DNA of 22,534 nucleotides from GJ-E10 sp035625725. GTDB lineage: Bacteria > Pseudomonadota > Gammaproteobacteria > Burkholderiales > Burkholderiaceae_F. Both the position numbers and the translations under genes were made by a program. The stretch lies in assembly GCA_035625725.1 (NCBI GenBank), contig DASPPB010000054.1:1-22534 (forward strand), in the 5' to 3' direction. Below, one piece after another: positions 7,096 to 14,639 of this stretch. Numbering within the stretch: the first letter of the stretch is position 1; each line of letters begins with the position of its first letter. Under the pieces are notes generated by a model that was not told the DNA's origin, searched no databases, and saw nothing but the letters and a program-made list of their open reading frames with translations.

Positions 7096-7766
7096 GTCTG
7101 CATTTGCGCCCAGCTATCCACGGGATTGAGCTGAACGGTGCCTCCCGTTGTCGCGCGCGAGACGGCCTGAATGCTTCGGCTGAGCCAGATGAAGAGCTCT
7201 TTGAATTTCAGGCCGCTCAGGTTCAGCGCGCCCTTGTTGCTGAAGGCAGCCAGGACATCCTTGTTGGCCTGGTTTCCGATGCCGATCGGCATGACATTGA
7301 CTTTGTGTGCCGTTTCTGCACTCATGCACTCGGTGGCCACCTGCCTCCATTCGTCAGTCGGTTCGCCATCGGACAGCAGCATGATGATGGGGCGCTTGTA
7401 AGAGACGCCTGCAGCACGCATCTGGCTCTTCTGGGACTCGATTTCATCGAGCGCACAGCGCATCGCGGCGCCCAAGGGTGTCAGACCCCCAGCCACCAAA
7501 GTCGGCGGCGTGAAGTCCATCGCATCGGTCCAATCGCCCATCATTTCCACGTTGCTGTCGCCACCGAAGGAAATCACCAGGACCCTTCCGCAGCGAGCGG
7601 CGATCGGATCGTTTTTGAGTTCCGATGCGAGGGTCTTCAAGCCCTCGTTCAATAGTGTGATCTTGTTGTCCTCCTGCATGCTGCCGGAGCAATCCAGTAC
7701 CAGCACCAGCGGTGCACGTTCGTCGCTATTGTCAATCAGTGCGACATCCGGGATGACAGTGCTCAT
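7092..7766 (-). CDS. terY: TerY-like vWA domain protein
   Basis: A 224-residue stand-alone von Willebrand factor A domain. The metal-ion-dependent adhesion site is intact: Asp25-x-Ser27-x-Ser29 in LVLDCSGSM, Thr95 in GGLTPLG, and Asp133 in LLSDGEPTD. The C-terminal GLKFKELFIWLSRSI (185-199) closely resembles the TerY family. Family knowledge: TerY proteins occur with a PP2C phosphatase and a protein kinase in the TerY-P triad, associated with tellurite and stress-response systems, probably as a binding scaffold. No terZABCDE genes are in this window. It is first in the operon, with ATG at 7766 preceded by GGGGAG at good spacing. A candidate promoter with an inverted repeat lies just upstream. 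No signal peptide, so it should be cytoplasmic. Confidence 0.9.
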   Translation of the reverse strand: MSTVIPDVALIDNSDERAPLVLVLDCSGSMQEDNKITLLNEGLKTLASELKNDPIAARCGRVLVISFGGDSNVEMMGDWTDAMDFTPPTLVAGGLTPLGAAMRCALDEIESQKSQMRAAGVSYKRPIIMLLSDGEPTDEWRQVATECMSAETAHKVNVMPIGIGNQANKDVLAAFSNKGALNLSGLKFKELFIWLSRSIQAVSRATTGGTVQLNPVDSWAQMQT

Positions 7767-8376
7767 TGCTTAACTCCCCAGTCCATCTTTGGATAACGGT
7801 TCCGCCCGCTGGAACAATGAACATTCAGCCCGTTGTGCGGCGCAATCCGGTATTGCACAGGCCGATCATGCCTCAGACGCGCTGCGGCTTTGTCGGCGCA
7901 ATTTGCGCGACGTGCTCGCGGCTCTTTCAGCGTCAACGAAAGTCCTCCCACCGCCGCAGGGGCGTCACCCCTTGGCGCGGAGGCAACTGCTTTCAGGGCG
8001 GCGTCAATGGCCCCAATGTTGCCCCCAGAGTGGTCCGAAAGTCAAAAAACGGCGTTCGAGGCGAAGGTCCGCGAGGGGTAGAAAAAGCCAACGGAATCCG
8101 TAAGTTGGGCCATTTTTTGGAACGCGGCGTGAGAGGTGGCGGATGATCCCTGGCGCTCGCGCGGGATGAATGCCCGTTTTTTTTGGAAGACCGGTGCGGC
8201 TTTTGGCGGCCGACTTCCGCCAACCGAGGCGCGTGGCGCGAAAGGCTTCCGGCGCAAGCGGGCCGCCCAGCGCATCTTCCACGGCATCGGGGACGGAATT
8301 TTTCTGAGGCGCCCTGCGCGCAGGCTGACTTGCGATTCAGTACATTGGATCTTCGCCAGAGTCTGGTCGCGCGGGC
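7767..8376. other. Divergent intergenic region between terY operon and amidase
   Basis: About 610 bases between two outward-facing genes. I find no convincing gene. An 82-codon frame at 7833-8081 (+) and long minus-strand frames have no clear ribosome binding site or family resemblance. A T8 run at 8177-8184 follows only a 4-bp stem (CGGG/CCCG, 8162-8176), too weak to call a terminator. The terY promoter candidate is at its left end. The amidase promoter was not identified. Confidence 0.5.
7793..7821 (-). promoter_or_regulatory. Candidate promoter of terY operon with embedded inverted repeat
   Basis: On the minus strand TTCATT (-35, 7816-7821) and CGTTAT (-10, 7793-7798) are 17 bases apart, but each hexamer matches only three of six consensus positions. 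The 17-base spacer is exactly the inverted repeat GTTCC-N7-GGAAC (7799-7815). A repressor or activator bound there would cover the polymerase site. A start near 7786 would leave a short leader carrying the GGGGAG ribosome binding site. Confidence 0.35.
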
Positions 8377-9960
8377 ATGGTCCGCGTCGAAAACGACAGA
8401 AGAGGGGAGGATGCGTTGCGCAGCCCGAATGCAAAAGAAAAAGCGCCGCGGCCGCGCTCTGCCGCAGCGGCGGACCACAGCCGCAGCGCGGATGCGCGAG
8501 TTCACGCCGCGCTGGACGCATTTCCGTTTGGTTCGGCCGCCGCGCTTGCGCGCGCGATTCGCGCCCGCAAGGTCTCCTCCGTCGAACTGCTTACGGCCTA
8601 TCTGTCCCGCGTCGACCGTCTCAACGGCGCCATCAATGCGCTCGTGGTCGACGATCGCGAACGGGCCCTCAGGCAGGCACGCGCCGCGGATCGTTCGCTT
8701 GCCAGGGGCGAGGTTCTGGGATCCTTGCACGGTTTGCCGATGACGATCAAGGAATCTTTTGATTTGCGAGGCTGCCCGACCACCCAGGGTTTTGTTCCGA
8801 TGCGCGAGAACGTTGCGACGGACGATGCACTTGCCGTTCAACGCCTGAAGAAAGCCGGCGCGGTCATTTTCGGCAAGACCAACGTCGCTTTGCTCTTGGC
8901 CGATTTTCAAAGCTATAACGAAATCTACGGCACCACCTCCAATCCCTGGGATCTTTCGCGCACGCCCGGCGGCTCCTCCGGAGGGAGTGCGGCCGCGGTG
9001 GCGGCCGGCTTGACTGCACTGGAGTTCGGTAGCGATATCGGCGGGAGCATTCGCAACCCGGCCGCCTATTGCGGGGTTTATGGGCACAAGTCGACCTGGG
9101 GCATCATTCCGAAGCGCGGGCACTCTTTGGCGCGCACGGCCGTAGCCGAGGCGGACCTGTCCGTTGTCGGGCCGCTAGCCCGCTACCCGCAAGACCTGGC
9201 GCTGGCGCTTGACGCGACCATCGGTCCGGATTTGTTGACGAGCTCGGCGGTTCGGTATCGGCTGCCTTCGCCACCCAGATCGCTCAAGGACCTGCGCGTT
9301 GCGGTTTGGCTGCAGGAGCCCTTGGCGCCGATCGATGATTCGGTGCGCGATCGCATCCACGATGCGGCGATCGCGCTTAGGAAGGCGGGGGCCAAGGTCA
9401 ACTTTGACGCGCGCCCCGCGTTCGATCCCGCGGCGGCCGAAGCCACGTATCGCACATTGCTCATGGCGCAGATCAGTGCGCGCAGGCCCGACTTTGACAG
9501 ACTGGTGCGCAACCGCGCGCAGCTCGATCCGAACGACCAGAGCCCCCGAGCCGTTGAGCTGCGCAATGCCACCGCTTCGTACAAAGAGTACTTCGACGCC
9601 AGCAACCGGCGGGAAGGGTTGCGCTGGGCCTGGCGTGAGTTTTTCTTGCACCACGACGTGCTGCTCGCACCGGTGACGGCAACCGCCGCATTTGTGCACG
9701 ATCACTCGGAGCCCGCCGCCGCCCGAACAATGACGGTAAACGGTACTCAGATTCCGTACTTCTCCCAGCTCTTTTGGGCGGGGCTGGCGAGCTGCTCGTA
9801 CCTCACGGCGACGGTGGCGCCTGTGGGATTCGCGCCGTCAAATCTGCCTGTGGGCGTTCAAATCATCGGCCCTGAAATGGGGGATCGCACCACCATCTGG
9901 GCGGCTGCGCAGCTCTCAAAGCTGGTGGGCGGCTACGCTTCACCTCCCGATGCAGGCTGA
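8377..9960 (+). CDS. Amidase signature family hydrolase
   Basis: Hydrolyses a carbon-nitrogen amide bond with the Ser-cisSer-Lys triad. Counting from ATG 8377 (527 residues), Lys125 is in MTIKES, Ser200 in PGGSSGGS and the nucleophile Ser224 in DIGGSIRNPA; the spacings of 24 and 99 residues equal those in fatty acid amide hydrolase. The fold covers about residues 50-515. The first 45 residues are Arg/Ala/Ser-rich and probably not part of the domain. No ribosome binding site precedes 8377, whereas GGGGAGG (8404-8410) lies five bases before an in-frame TTG at 8416, so the true start may be 8416 (514 residues). The substrate cannot be read from sequence. No GatB or GatC is nearby and the gene stands alone, so it is not likely GatA. 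Confidence 0.9.
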   Translation: MVRVENDRRGEDALRSPNAKEKAPRPRSAAAADHSRSADARVHAALDAFPFGSAAALARAIRARKVSSVELLTAYLSRVDRLNGAINALVVDDRERALRQARAADRSLARGEVLGSLHGLPMTIKESFDLRGCPTTQGFVPMRENVATDDALAVQRLKKAGAVIFGKTNVALLLADFQSYNEIYGTTSNPWDLSRTPGGSSGGSAAAVAAGLTALEFGSDIGGSIRNPAAYCGVYGHKSTWGIIPKRGHSLARTAVAEADLSVVGPLARYPQDLALALDATIGPDLLTSSAVRYRLPSPPRSLKDLRVAVWLQEPLAPIDDSVRDRIHDAAIALRKAGAKVNFDARPAFDPAAAEATYRTLLMAQISARRPDFDRLVRNRAQLDPNDQSPRAVELRNATASYKEYFDASNRREGLRWAWREFFLHHDVLLAPVTATAAFVHDHSEPAAARTMTVNGTQIPYFSQLFWAGLASCSYLTATVAPVGFAPSNLPVGVQIIGPEMGDRTTIWAAAQLSKLVGGYASPPDAG

Positions 9961-10152
9961 CGGCCTGCCTTCGTTGCAAGTCGCGGTAGCGAACTTTGCG
10001 CACGCCGCGCGCGAAATCCGCGCGATCATTCACCGGATCGGGACGCGCCGCCACGGTGCGTCGATCTTGCGCCTTCTGCGGCACAGCCCCTGAGCAGGCC
10101 GCCGCCACTGCGCACGCGATGCGCCAGCACGGCAACATGCGGCCGCGCCCCG

Positions 10153-10178
10153 GCCCGGCTCGTCCGTCCTAGCCGGGC
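10153..10178. terminator. Stem-loop between convergent amidase and exported-protein genes
   Basis: GCCCGGCT and AGCCGGGC form a perfect 8-bp stem around a 10-base loop, 36 bases beyond the stop of the 10214-10867 gene and about 190 beyond the amidase stop. No T-run follows on either strand, so it is at most a Rho-assisted or mRNA-end structure. Confidence 0.3.
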
Positions 10179-10213
10179 AGATGCTGATGTCTCAGGTGCA
10201 GGGCGCGGGGAAT

Positions 10214-10867
10214 TCAGGGTTGCAACCGAAACTCGACCAACTCGCAACTATGCTCTGTGCCTCGCCTGGCCGAGTGCACGACCCAATCGCTTTTTACAAT
10301 GCTCCGCGCGGCCGGCGCGTACCACAGTACCGAGTCCGTCGTGAAGATCGCTCCTTGGATATCCGTGAATCGTTCAAAGACTGCCAGCTTGTAGGCGTCA
10401 AATTCTCCCGCCGGAACACGCACTTTTTCATAGCTGTCCACCGATACGGCGTATTTTTCTTGCCCTTCCCCTCGATATATCTTCGTCTGAACTACGCCGT
10501 AGAGCACCGCGTCGTTGGTGAATTCCCATTTTTTGCCAACCTCAAGCGGGAAACTCAGCGTCTTGTTCTCCGATAGCTTTCGGCGTGGTGATTCGAGTTC
10601 GTTGAGATCCGGGGTCAACGTCAAAGGCTGTCCGTTCTCCTTGCCCTTGATGACCGTCGGTTCCACGGAGGTTATTTCCCAACGGCGCTCGGTCTTTTGA
10701 TTGCTGCCCGTGCATGCGAATTTCCATCGGTCGCCGACCTTGACCTCGGGCCTTTCCGCTTTTGGAGCTTCTGTCTCCGGTGTCGCAGCCTGTGTCGCTT
10801 GCATGGTAGTGCCGGTACAAAGAACAAGAGCAAGGGGCAAGGCAAATGTACTCGTGTTGTGCAACAT
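10214..10867 (-). CDS. Exported beta-rich protein of unknown function
   Basis: A 217-residue protein with an N-terminal signal peptide: a hydrophobic core at about 8-20 and a likely cleavage after ATQA near residue 27. The residue before Cys17 is Leu, so it is not a lipobox. The mature part contains repeated short beta-like segments with motifs such as VKVGDRWKF (42-50), LSFPLEVGKKWEF (104-116), VRVPAGEFDAYKL (149-161) and WYAPAARSIVKSDW (182-195). These resemble periplasmic proteins of the DUF3108/TapB-like kind, but I cannot name a function. Cys52 and Cys208 could form a disulfide. The start ATG at 10867 is firmly set by GGGGAGG seven bases upstream; the longer frame to 11017 has no such site. 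It stands alone on its strand, about 300 bases after pseudoazurin. Confidence 0.8.
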   Translation of the reverse strand: MLHNTSTFALPLALVLCTGTTMQATQAATPETEAPKAERPEVKVGDRWKFACTGSNQKTERRWEITSVEPTVIKGKENGQPLTLTPDLNELESPRRKLSENKTLSFPLEVGKKWEFTNDAVLYGVVQTKIYRGEGQEKYAVSVDSYEKVRVPAGEFDAYKLAVFERFTDIQGAIFTTDSVLWYAPAARSIVKSDWVVHSARRGTEHSCELVEFRLQP

Positions 10868-11174
10868 GGCTCTACCTCCCCGACGAGTGGGCAGAACCGA
10901 ACGATCCGCGAAACGCGTGTCCGCGGTACGGTTCGCGCTGTCCAAAATCGTGATCAGATCAAGATGTGGTCGTTTTCCTCCGAGTCGATCACACTGTGCT
11001 TCTGTGCGTGCCGCCACTGCGCACGAGAAGCGACGCCCGGAGCCTTTGGTCAGGAGTGCTCATTTGCCCGCGGTCCGACCAACGGCGACTTGCCCTTCGC
11101 TCGCGTCCCAATCGGCCCAGGCGTCCGCACGCGGGTCTCGACACCTTGCGCGCAGGACTCCTAGGCGCGCCTGT
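10868..11174. other. Spacer between pseudoazurin and exported protein
   Basis: A 307-base stretch with no recognisable gene. It should contain the promoter of the exported-protein gene. It has the short palindrome TGATCAGATCA (10951-10961), which does not fit an FNR site, and one copy of a 16-base direct repeat (11010-11025; other copy at 10101-10116). Confidence 0.5.
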
Positions 11175-11621
11175 TTACTTCACCATCGCCAAAAGTTTGT
11201 CGTATCTATCCTTATTGGCGAGCATCTTCGCCGACTCCTCGGCCGCTTTTTTCTTGGCCTCGGCCAGGTTCACCGGTTTGCCCGCCTGAAGGACGGCGAC
11301 CATGCCCATGTTCTTATGCAAGTCGCATTCGACGAGGTAGACGCCAGGCTTTTCGATCTTCACCGAGATCTCGGTATCGGCCGCCGCCTTCCAGGGTTTC
11401 GCGCCCTCAGGCACCAACAACGAAATGCTTGTGTGCCCGGCTTTTTGTAGCGGCTCGAAGGTGACGGTGTCGCCTACGTTTGCCTTCACGAACATCGGAT
11501 CGAATACAAGCATCGTGCCGTTAGGTCCATTGGTCAGCATCTTGACCTTGATTTCCTTGGCCGCCGCAACGCTTACCAGACCCATCAGCACACCCAGCAA
11601 AGCAATCATTCGCACTTTCAT
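11175..11621 (-). CDS. Pseudoazurin, type 1 blue copper protein
   Basis: Periplasmic electron carrier of the cupredoxin family, known to donate electrons to enzymes such as copper nitrite reductase. The precursor has 148 residues with a signal peptide (1-21, cleavage probably after VAAA). The type 1 copper ligands are all present: His63 in KAGHTSIS, then Cys99, His102 and Met107 in ECDLHKNMGM, the same spacing as Cys78-His81-Met86 of mature pseudoazurins. VGDTVTFEP (49-57) and PGVYLVECD (92-100) are further family marks. The C-terminal helical tail (about 120-148) is Lys/Ala-rich, as in the family. ATG 11621 is preceded by GGGAGA. No nitrite or nitrous oxide reductase gene is adjacent, so its partner is unknown. 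The frame continues upstream to 12074, but that part is composition-biased. Confidence 0.93.
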   Translation of the reverse strand: MKVRMIALLGVLMGLVSVAAAKEIKVKMLTNGPNGTMLVFDPMFVKANVGDTVTFEPLQKAGHTSISLLVPEGAKPWKAAADTEISVKIEKPGVYLVECDLHKNMGMVAVLQAGKPVNLAEAKKKAAEESAKMLANKDRYDKLLAMVK

Positions 11622-12098
11622 GGCCGTTCTCCCGAGAAGTTGGCCGCAAGGCGGTTGCCCAAACATGCTACTACCGGCATACGCCACGCGGCACGCGCGT
11701 CTCGCCGCGCCCGCGGTATGGCGGCGAGCACCGTGTGGTCCGTCGCTGGGAATCTCCGCGCAACGAGAAGGGCCAAATCCCTTAAGTTCCGAGCATTCGT
11801 GGCCACGGTTGGCGCGCCAAGCGAGCGCCGCCACATCGGCGTCCGAACAGGGGCGAGCCGACGGCCCACACGCGAAACGCGCCCGGCCAAAGCCCTCAAA
11901 GGGCGAGGCCGCTTCTGTTGGTTGCTCCTCGAGTCGGGACACGAGGGCGAAGTGCGGTGCAGCGGTCGATGGGCGAGGAGCGGCACTGCGTTCCTCCCTC
12001 GGTCGACATCTAACGATGAAAACCGCCCAAGGCCGGTATATCAAGCTCCTGGGAGGCCTGCCGCCAAGGCGCACGGGCTGCGCGGCGGCGCGAATCCG
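11622..12098. other. Spacer between yaeQ and pseudoazurin, no gene recognised
   Basis: A 477-base stretch between two left-going genes. Frames are open on both strands, including upstream extensions of pseudoazurin and aroG, but they are Arg/Ala/Pro-rich and match nothing I know. It should contain the pseudoazurin promoter; I could not identify convincing -35/-10 hexamers or a TTGAT-N4-ATCAA site. Confidence 0.5.
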
Positions 12099-12650
12099 TC
12101 AAAAACCTGGTTCGGCAATGCTGAGCACCTCCAAAGTTCCTTCGATCGTCTCTGCCTCCGTGGCGAGGTAGACGCGTCCGCCGCTCACGGACACGGCGAT
12201 CCGCGATCGTCGCTGCAACTGCTGCATCCATCGCGCGATGAGTTGTCGGTCCACGGCAACCAGGTGCAGCGCCTGCGCACGAAAAATTCGGGCGCCGGTG
12301 AGCACCTTGCGCAGCTGCTCTGGCGGCTTGTGGGTGTACACGGCCACGCGCTCCGCTGCCTTGGCTGCGCGGTGCAGCCGCTTCGCCTCGGGTACGCCGA
12401 TATCGATCCAGGAGCGATACGCGCCGGTCGCATCACGAACAAATATGGCGGGCTCGTCGGGATTGCAAAGGCCGCTGGAAAAGCCGATGCCTTCCGTGAG
12501 CTCAAGACAGTAAGCCAGTACGCGGGTCAGGAGAAAATCGGTCGCCTCGGAGGGATGCTGCGCAACGCGCAGTGCCAGCCGTTCATACACGCCCCGGTCG
12601 GCGTCGGCCAGGTCGATGTCAAAGGTAAAAATCGTCGCGCCGCGTGCCAT
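12099..12650 (-). CDS. yaeQ: YaeQ family protein
   Basis: A 183-residue cytoplasmic protein matching the YaeQ family over its full length: MARGATIFTFDIDLADADRG at the start, AQHPSEATDFLLTRVLAYCL (30-49), GLCNPDEPA (60-68) and WIDIGVPEAKRLHRA (81-95). Family knowledge: YaeQ structures resemble PD-(D/E)XK nucleases, and an old proposal that YaeQ stands in for RfaH was not upheld, so the function is open. I start at ATG 12650 because the family begins with M-A-x-x-A-T-I; ATGs at 12659 and 12662 are in frame, and GGATG lies closer to those. It is divergent from aroG with 99 bases between starts. Confidence 0.9.
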   Translation of the reverse strand: MARGATIFTFDIDLADADRGVYERLALRVAQHPSEATDFLLTRVLAYCLELTEGIGFSSGLCNPDEPAIFVRDATGAYRSWIDIGVPEAKRLHRAAKAAERVAVYTHKPPEQLRKVLTGARIFRAQALHLVAVDRQLIARWMQQLQRRSRIAVSVSGGRVYLATEAETIEGTLEVLSIAEPGF

Positions 12651-12749
12651 GCTGCGCATCATGCAACATCCGGGAAGTCATTGCCCCGGTCGCGCATCGA
12701 GGTCACAATCGCGCCCACGTCCATCCTTTGGCTCTCGTTGTCTTTCGCC

Positions 12750-13886
12750 ATGAGTCGTTCCTTGACGCCCCAGCACCCCTCGCCGCTGCCAAACCCGCCC
12801 GGTTTGGGCACGCAGTTGGAGGACACGCGTGTCGAATCCTTCACGCGGGTGGTGACCCCGGCGGAACTGCATGCGCAACTGCCTGCCGACGCCGCCATGC
12901 GCGCCACCGTCGGCCAGGGACGCGCGGCAATACGCGCCATCTTGCAAGGTCTCGATCGACGTCGCTTCCTGGTCGTGGGCCCATGCTCGGTGCACGATCC
13001 GGATGCGGCGCTCGAATATGCCCAGCGCCTGGGCGCGCTCGCTTCCGAGGTTTCGGACACGCTCGTCCTCGTCATGCGGGTGTATTTTGAAAAACCGCGC
13101 ACGACCGTAGGCTGGAAGGGTCTTATCAACGATCCCGGTCTGGACGGGACGTTTGATGTCGAGCGAGGCTTGCGTCTGGCTCGCGGCCTGCTCGCCCAGA
13201 TCAACGCCCTGGGTGTTCCCGCGGGCACGGAGGCGCTCGACCCCGTGACCCCGCAGTACTTCTCCGATCTCGTCTCGTGGTACGCCATTGGTGCGCGTAC
13301 CACCGAGTCGCAAACGCATCGGGAGATGGCCAGCGGGCTCTCGGCCCCGGTGGGTTTTAAGAACGGCACCGACGGAAGTCTGGACGTAGCTATCAACGCG
13401 TGGCTCGCTGCACTGGGGCCGCATGCCTTCCTGGGCATCGACGCGCAGGGCAAAGTGAGCATCGTGCGCACGCGTGGCAACCCCGACGGACACGTGATTT
13501 TGCGTGGCGGCCGGCGCCCCAACTATGATCGCGCCTCGCTGCTCGAGTCCGGGCGCGCCTTGCTCGCAGCCTCGCTGCCCCAGCGCCTGGTTGTGGACTG
13601 CTCGCACGCCAATTCCGGCAAAAATGCGGCCATGCAGCCGCGCGTGCTCGATGACGTGGTGGGTTCCATGCTGCTCGAGGGCCCCGCGCCCTCAACCGAT
13701 GGCTTGAGCCCGATGTGGCTCGTGGGAGCAATGCTCGAGTCCAACTTGCTTGCCGGATCGCAGCCGCTCGTCCCGGGCGCGAAGCTGCAGCGAGGCGTGT
13801 CGGTTACGGACGCCTGCATCGGGTGGGAGCAGACGCGCGAAAGCATCTTGCGCGCGGCCGATCGCCTACGCGCGCCGCGCCCGTGA
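12750..13886 (+). CDS. aroG: Class I 3-deoxy-7-phosphoheptulonate (DAHP) synthase
   Basis: First enzyme of the shikimate pathway: condenses phosphoenolpyruvate and erythrose 4-phosphate. The 378-residue product matches the AroF/G/H family. The metal ligands are Cys79 in VVGPCSVHD, His286 in CSHANSGK, Glu330 in AMLESNL and Asp355 in TDACIGW. Substrate-binding segments are MRVYFEKPRTTVGWKGLIND (109-128), GARTTESQ (181-188), GFKNGTDG (202-209) and ILRGG (250-254). The first 28 residues are Pro-rich and longer than in E. coli. I cannot decide which aromatic amino acid inhibits it, so aroG is used in the general sense. The frame is open for 370 more codons upstream, antisense to yaeQ, but ATG 12750 gives the expected size. 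No strong ribosome binding site is visible. Confidence 0.93.
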   Translation: MSRSLTPQHPSPLPNPPGLGTQLEDTRVESFTRVVTPAELHAQLPADAAMRATVGQGRAAIRAILQGLDRRRFLVVGPCSVHDPDAALEYAQRLGALASEVSDTLVLVMRVYFEKPRTTVGWKGLINDPGLDGTFDVERGLRLARGLLAQINALGVPAGTEALDPVTPQYFSDLVSWYAIGARTTESQTHREMASGLSAPVGFKNGTDGSLDVAINAWLAALGPHAFLGIDAQGKVSIVRTRGNPDGHVILRGGRRPNYDRASLLESGRALLAASLPQRLVVDCSHANSGKNAAMQPRVLDDVVGSMLLEGPAPSTDGLSPMWLVGAMLESNLLAGSQPLVPGAKLQRGVSVTDACIGWEQTRESILRAADRLRAPRP

Positions 13887-13944
13887 AAGCGTGAAAATGC
13901 GCGCGCGCAGCCTTCTACGTCCGTCTGGCCGACTTGGAAATCTT

Positions 13945-13967
13945 GCGCTGGCAGCGCTTGCGATTTT
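13945..13967 (+). terminator. Weak candidate terminator after aroG
   Basis: A short hairpin GCGCT-GGC-AGCGC starts 58 bases after the aroG stop and is followed after five bases by TTTTT. The stem is only 5 bp, so this is tentative. Confidence 0.3.
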
Positions 13968-14048
13968 TGATCCCGCTGCTCAAGCCAGAGCTACGGCACG
14001 CCAAGTTTCGAGGGCGCGCAAGTTTGAGAGCCCAGGAACGAACCGGAA

Positions 14049-14639
14049 TTAATGGTTCTCGGTCCTTTGCGCGCCGGTGCACCAGGTCCCGGATGACATA
14101 CACCGGCCATCGTAGGACTTGTATTCGAATGACTGCCGATGGACGGATTGTTCGAAATCCTCGTTCACCGATATCAGGGCCTCGACTTCATACGTGAAGT
14201 CCCTCCAGTGGGAACGGAAGCCGGGGATCTGTCCGTTGGCAATCGCCTCTTCCAGCCCCGGAACCAAGTATTCGCGACCCTCCGAGCGCTGTGGCTCGAT
14301 GCGGACCGGACCCAGACCGGCCGTCACAGGACGCCCGCTTCCAGGCCGAGGCACCCGCATCAAATACGGCCCGAATTGATTCCCTTCTGAATCACGCACT
14401 ACGAGCAGTGGAGGCTCGTACACATTCATCAGCACTGTGCCCAGGTTCTTGTAGCCGACGTAGGCTGTGATCCTGGGGAGCAAACTGCCTTCCTGCGATT
14501 CGACAAAGGTTGGACTTGTAATCTCGACGCGGGGCCAATATTCGATCTGTTCCCAGACGATCAACGACAGGGAGGAAAGCCCGGTGAGAGCCCCGATTCC
14601 GGCCAACACGAGCGTGATGCTGTCTCGCCTTATTGCCAT
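14049..14639 (-). CDS. Single-TM protein of unknown function
   Basis: I do not recognise this 196-residue protein. It has one N-terminal hydrophobic helix (about 7-29: ITLVLAGIGALTGLSSLSLIVW) after a short basic start, so it is an anchored protein, most likely with the rest in the periplasm. The remainder looks beta-rich, with no catalytic motif. Two cysteines near the end, Cys180 and Cys187 (GRCMSSGTWCTG), could pair. ATG 14639 is the only sensible start; AAGGA lies rather far upstream (about 12 bases). Codon use looks normal and the frame has no stops, so it is probably real. It is convergent with aroG and has no functional neighbours. Confidence 0.65.
   Translation of the reverse strand: MAIRRDSITLVLAGIGALTGLSSLSLIVWEQIEYWPRVEITSPTFVESQEGSLLPRITAYVGYKNLGTVLMNVYEPPLLVVRDSEGNQFGPYLMRVPRPGSGRPVTAGLGPVRIEPQRSEGREYLVPGLEEAIANGQIPGFRSHWRDFTYEVEALISVNEDFEQSVHRQSFEYKSYDGRCMSSGTWCTGAQRTENH

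Noticed and set aside
7833..8081. 82-codon plus-strand frame in the terY-amidase spacer
   Set aside because: No ribosome binding site and no recognisable domain; the beginning (CGAIRY) only faintly recalls GFA-type proteins and lacks their other cysteines.
8162..8184. Hairpin plus T8 resembling a terminator
   Set aside because: The stem is only four base pairs and no plus-strand gene precedes it.
7993..9123. 376-codon minus-strand frame
   Set aside because: Covers the amidase gene in antisense; Arg/Gly-rich composition typical of a shadow in GC-rich DNA.
10951..10961. Possible FNR/NNR site TGATCAGATCA upstream of the exported protein
   Set aside because: Half-site spacing does not fit TTGAT-N4-ATCAA; most likely chance.
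11640..12749. 370-codon in-frame extension upstream of aroG
   Set aside because: It runs antisense through yaeQ and would give a 748-residue protein; DAHP synthases of this class are about 350-380 residues.
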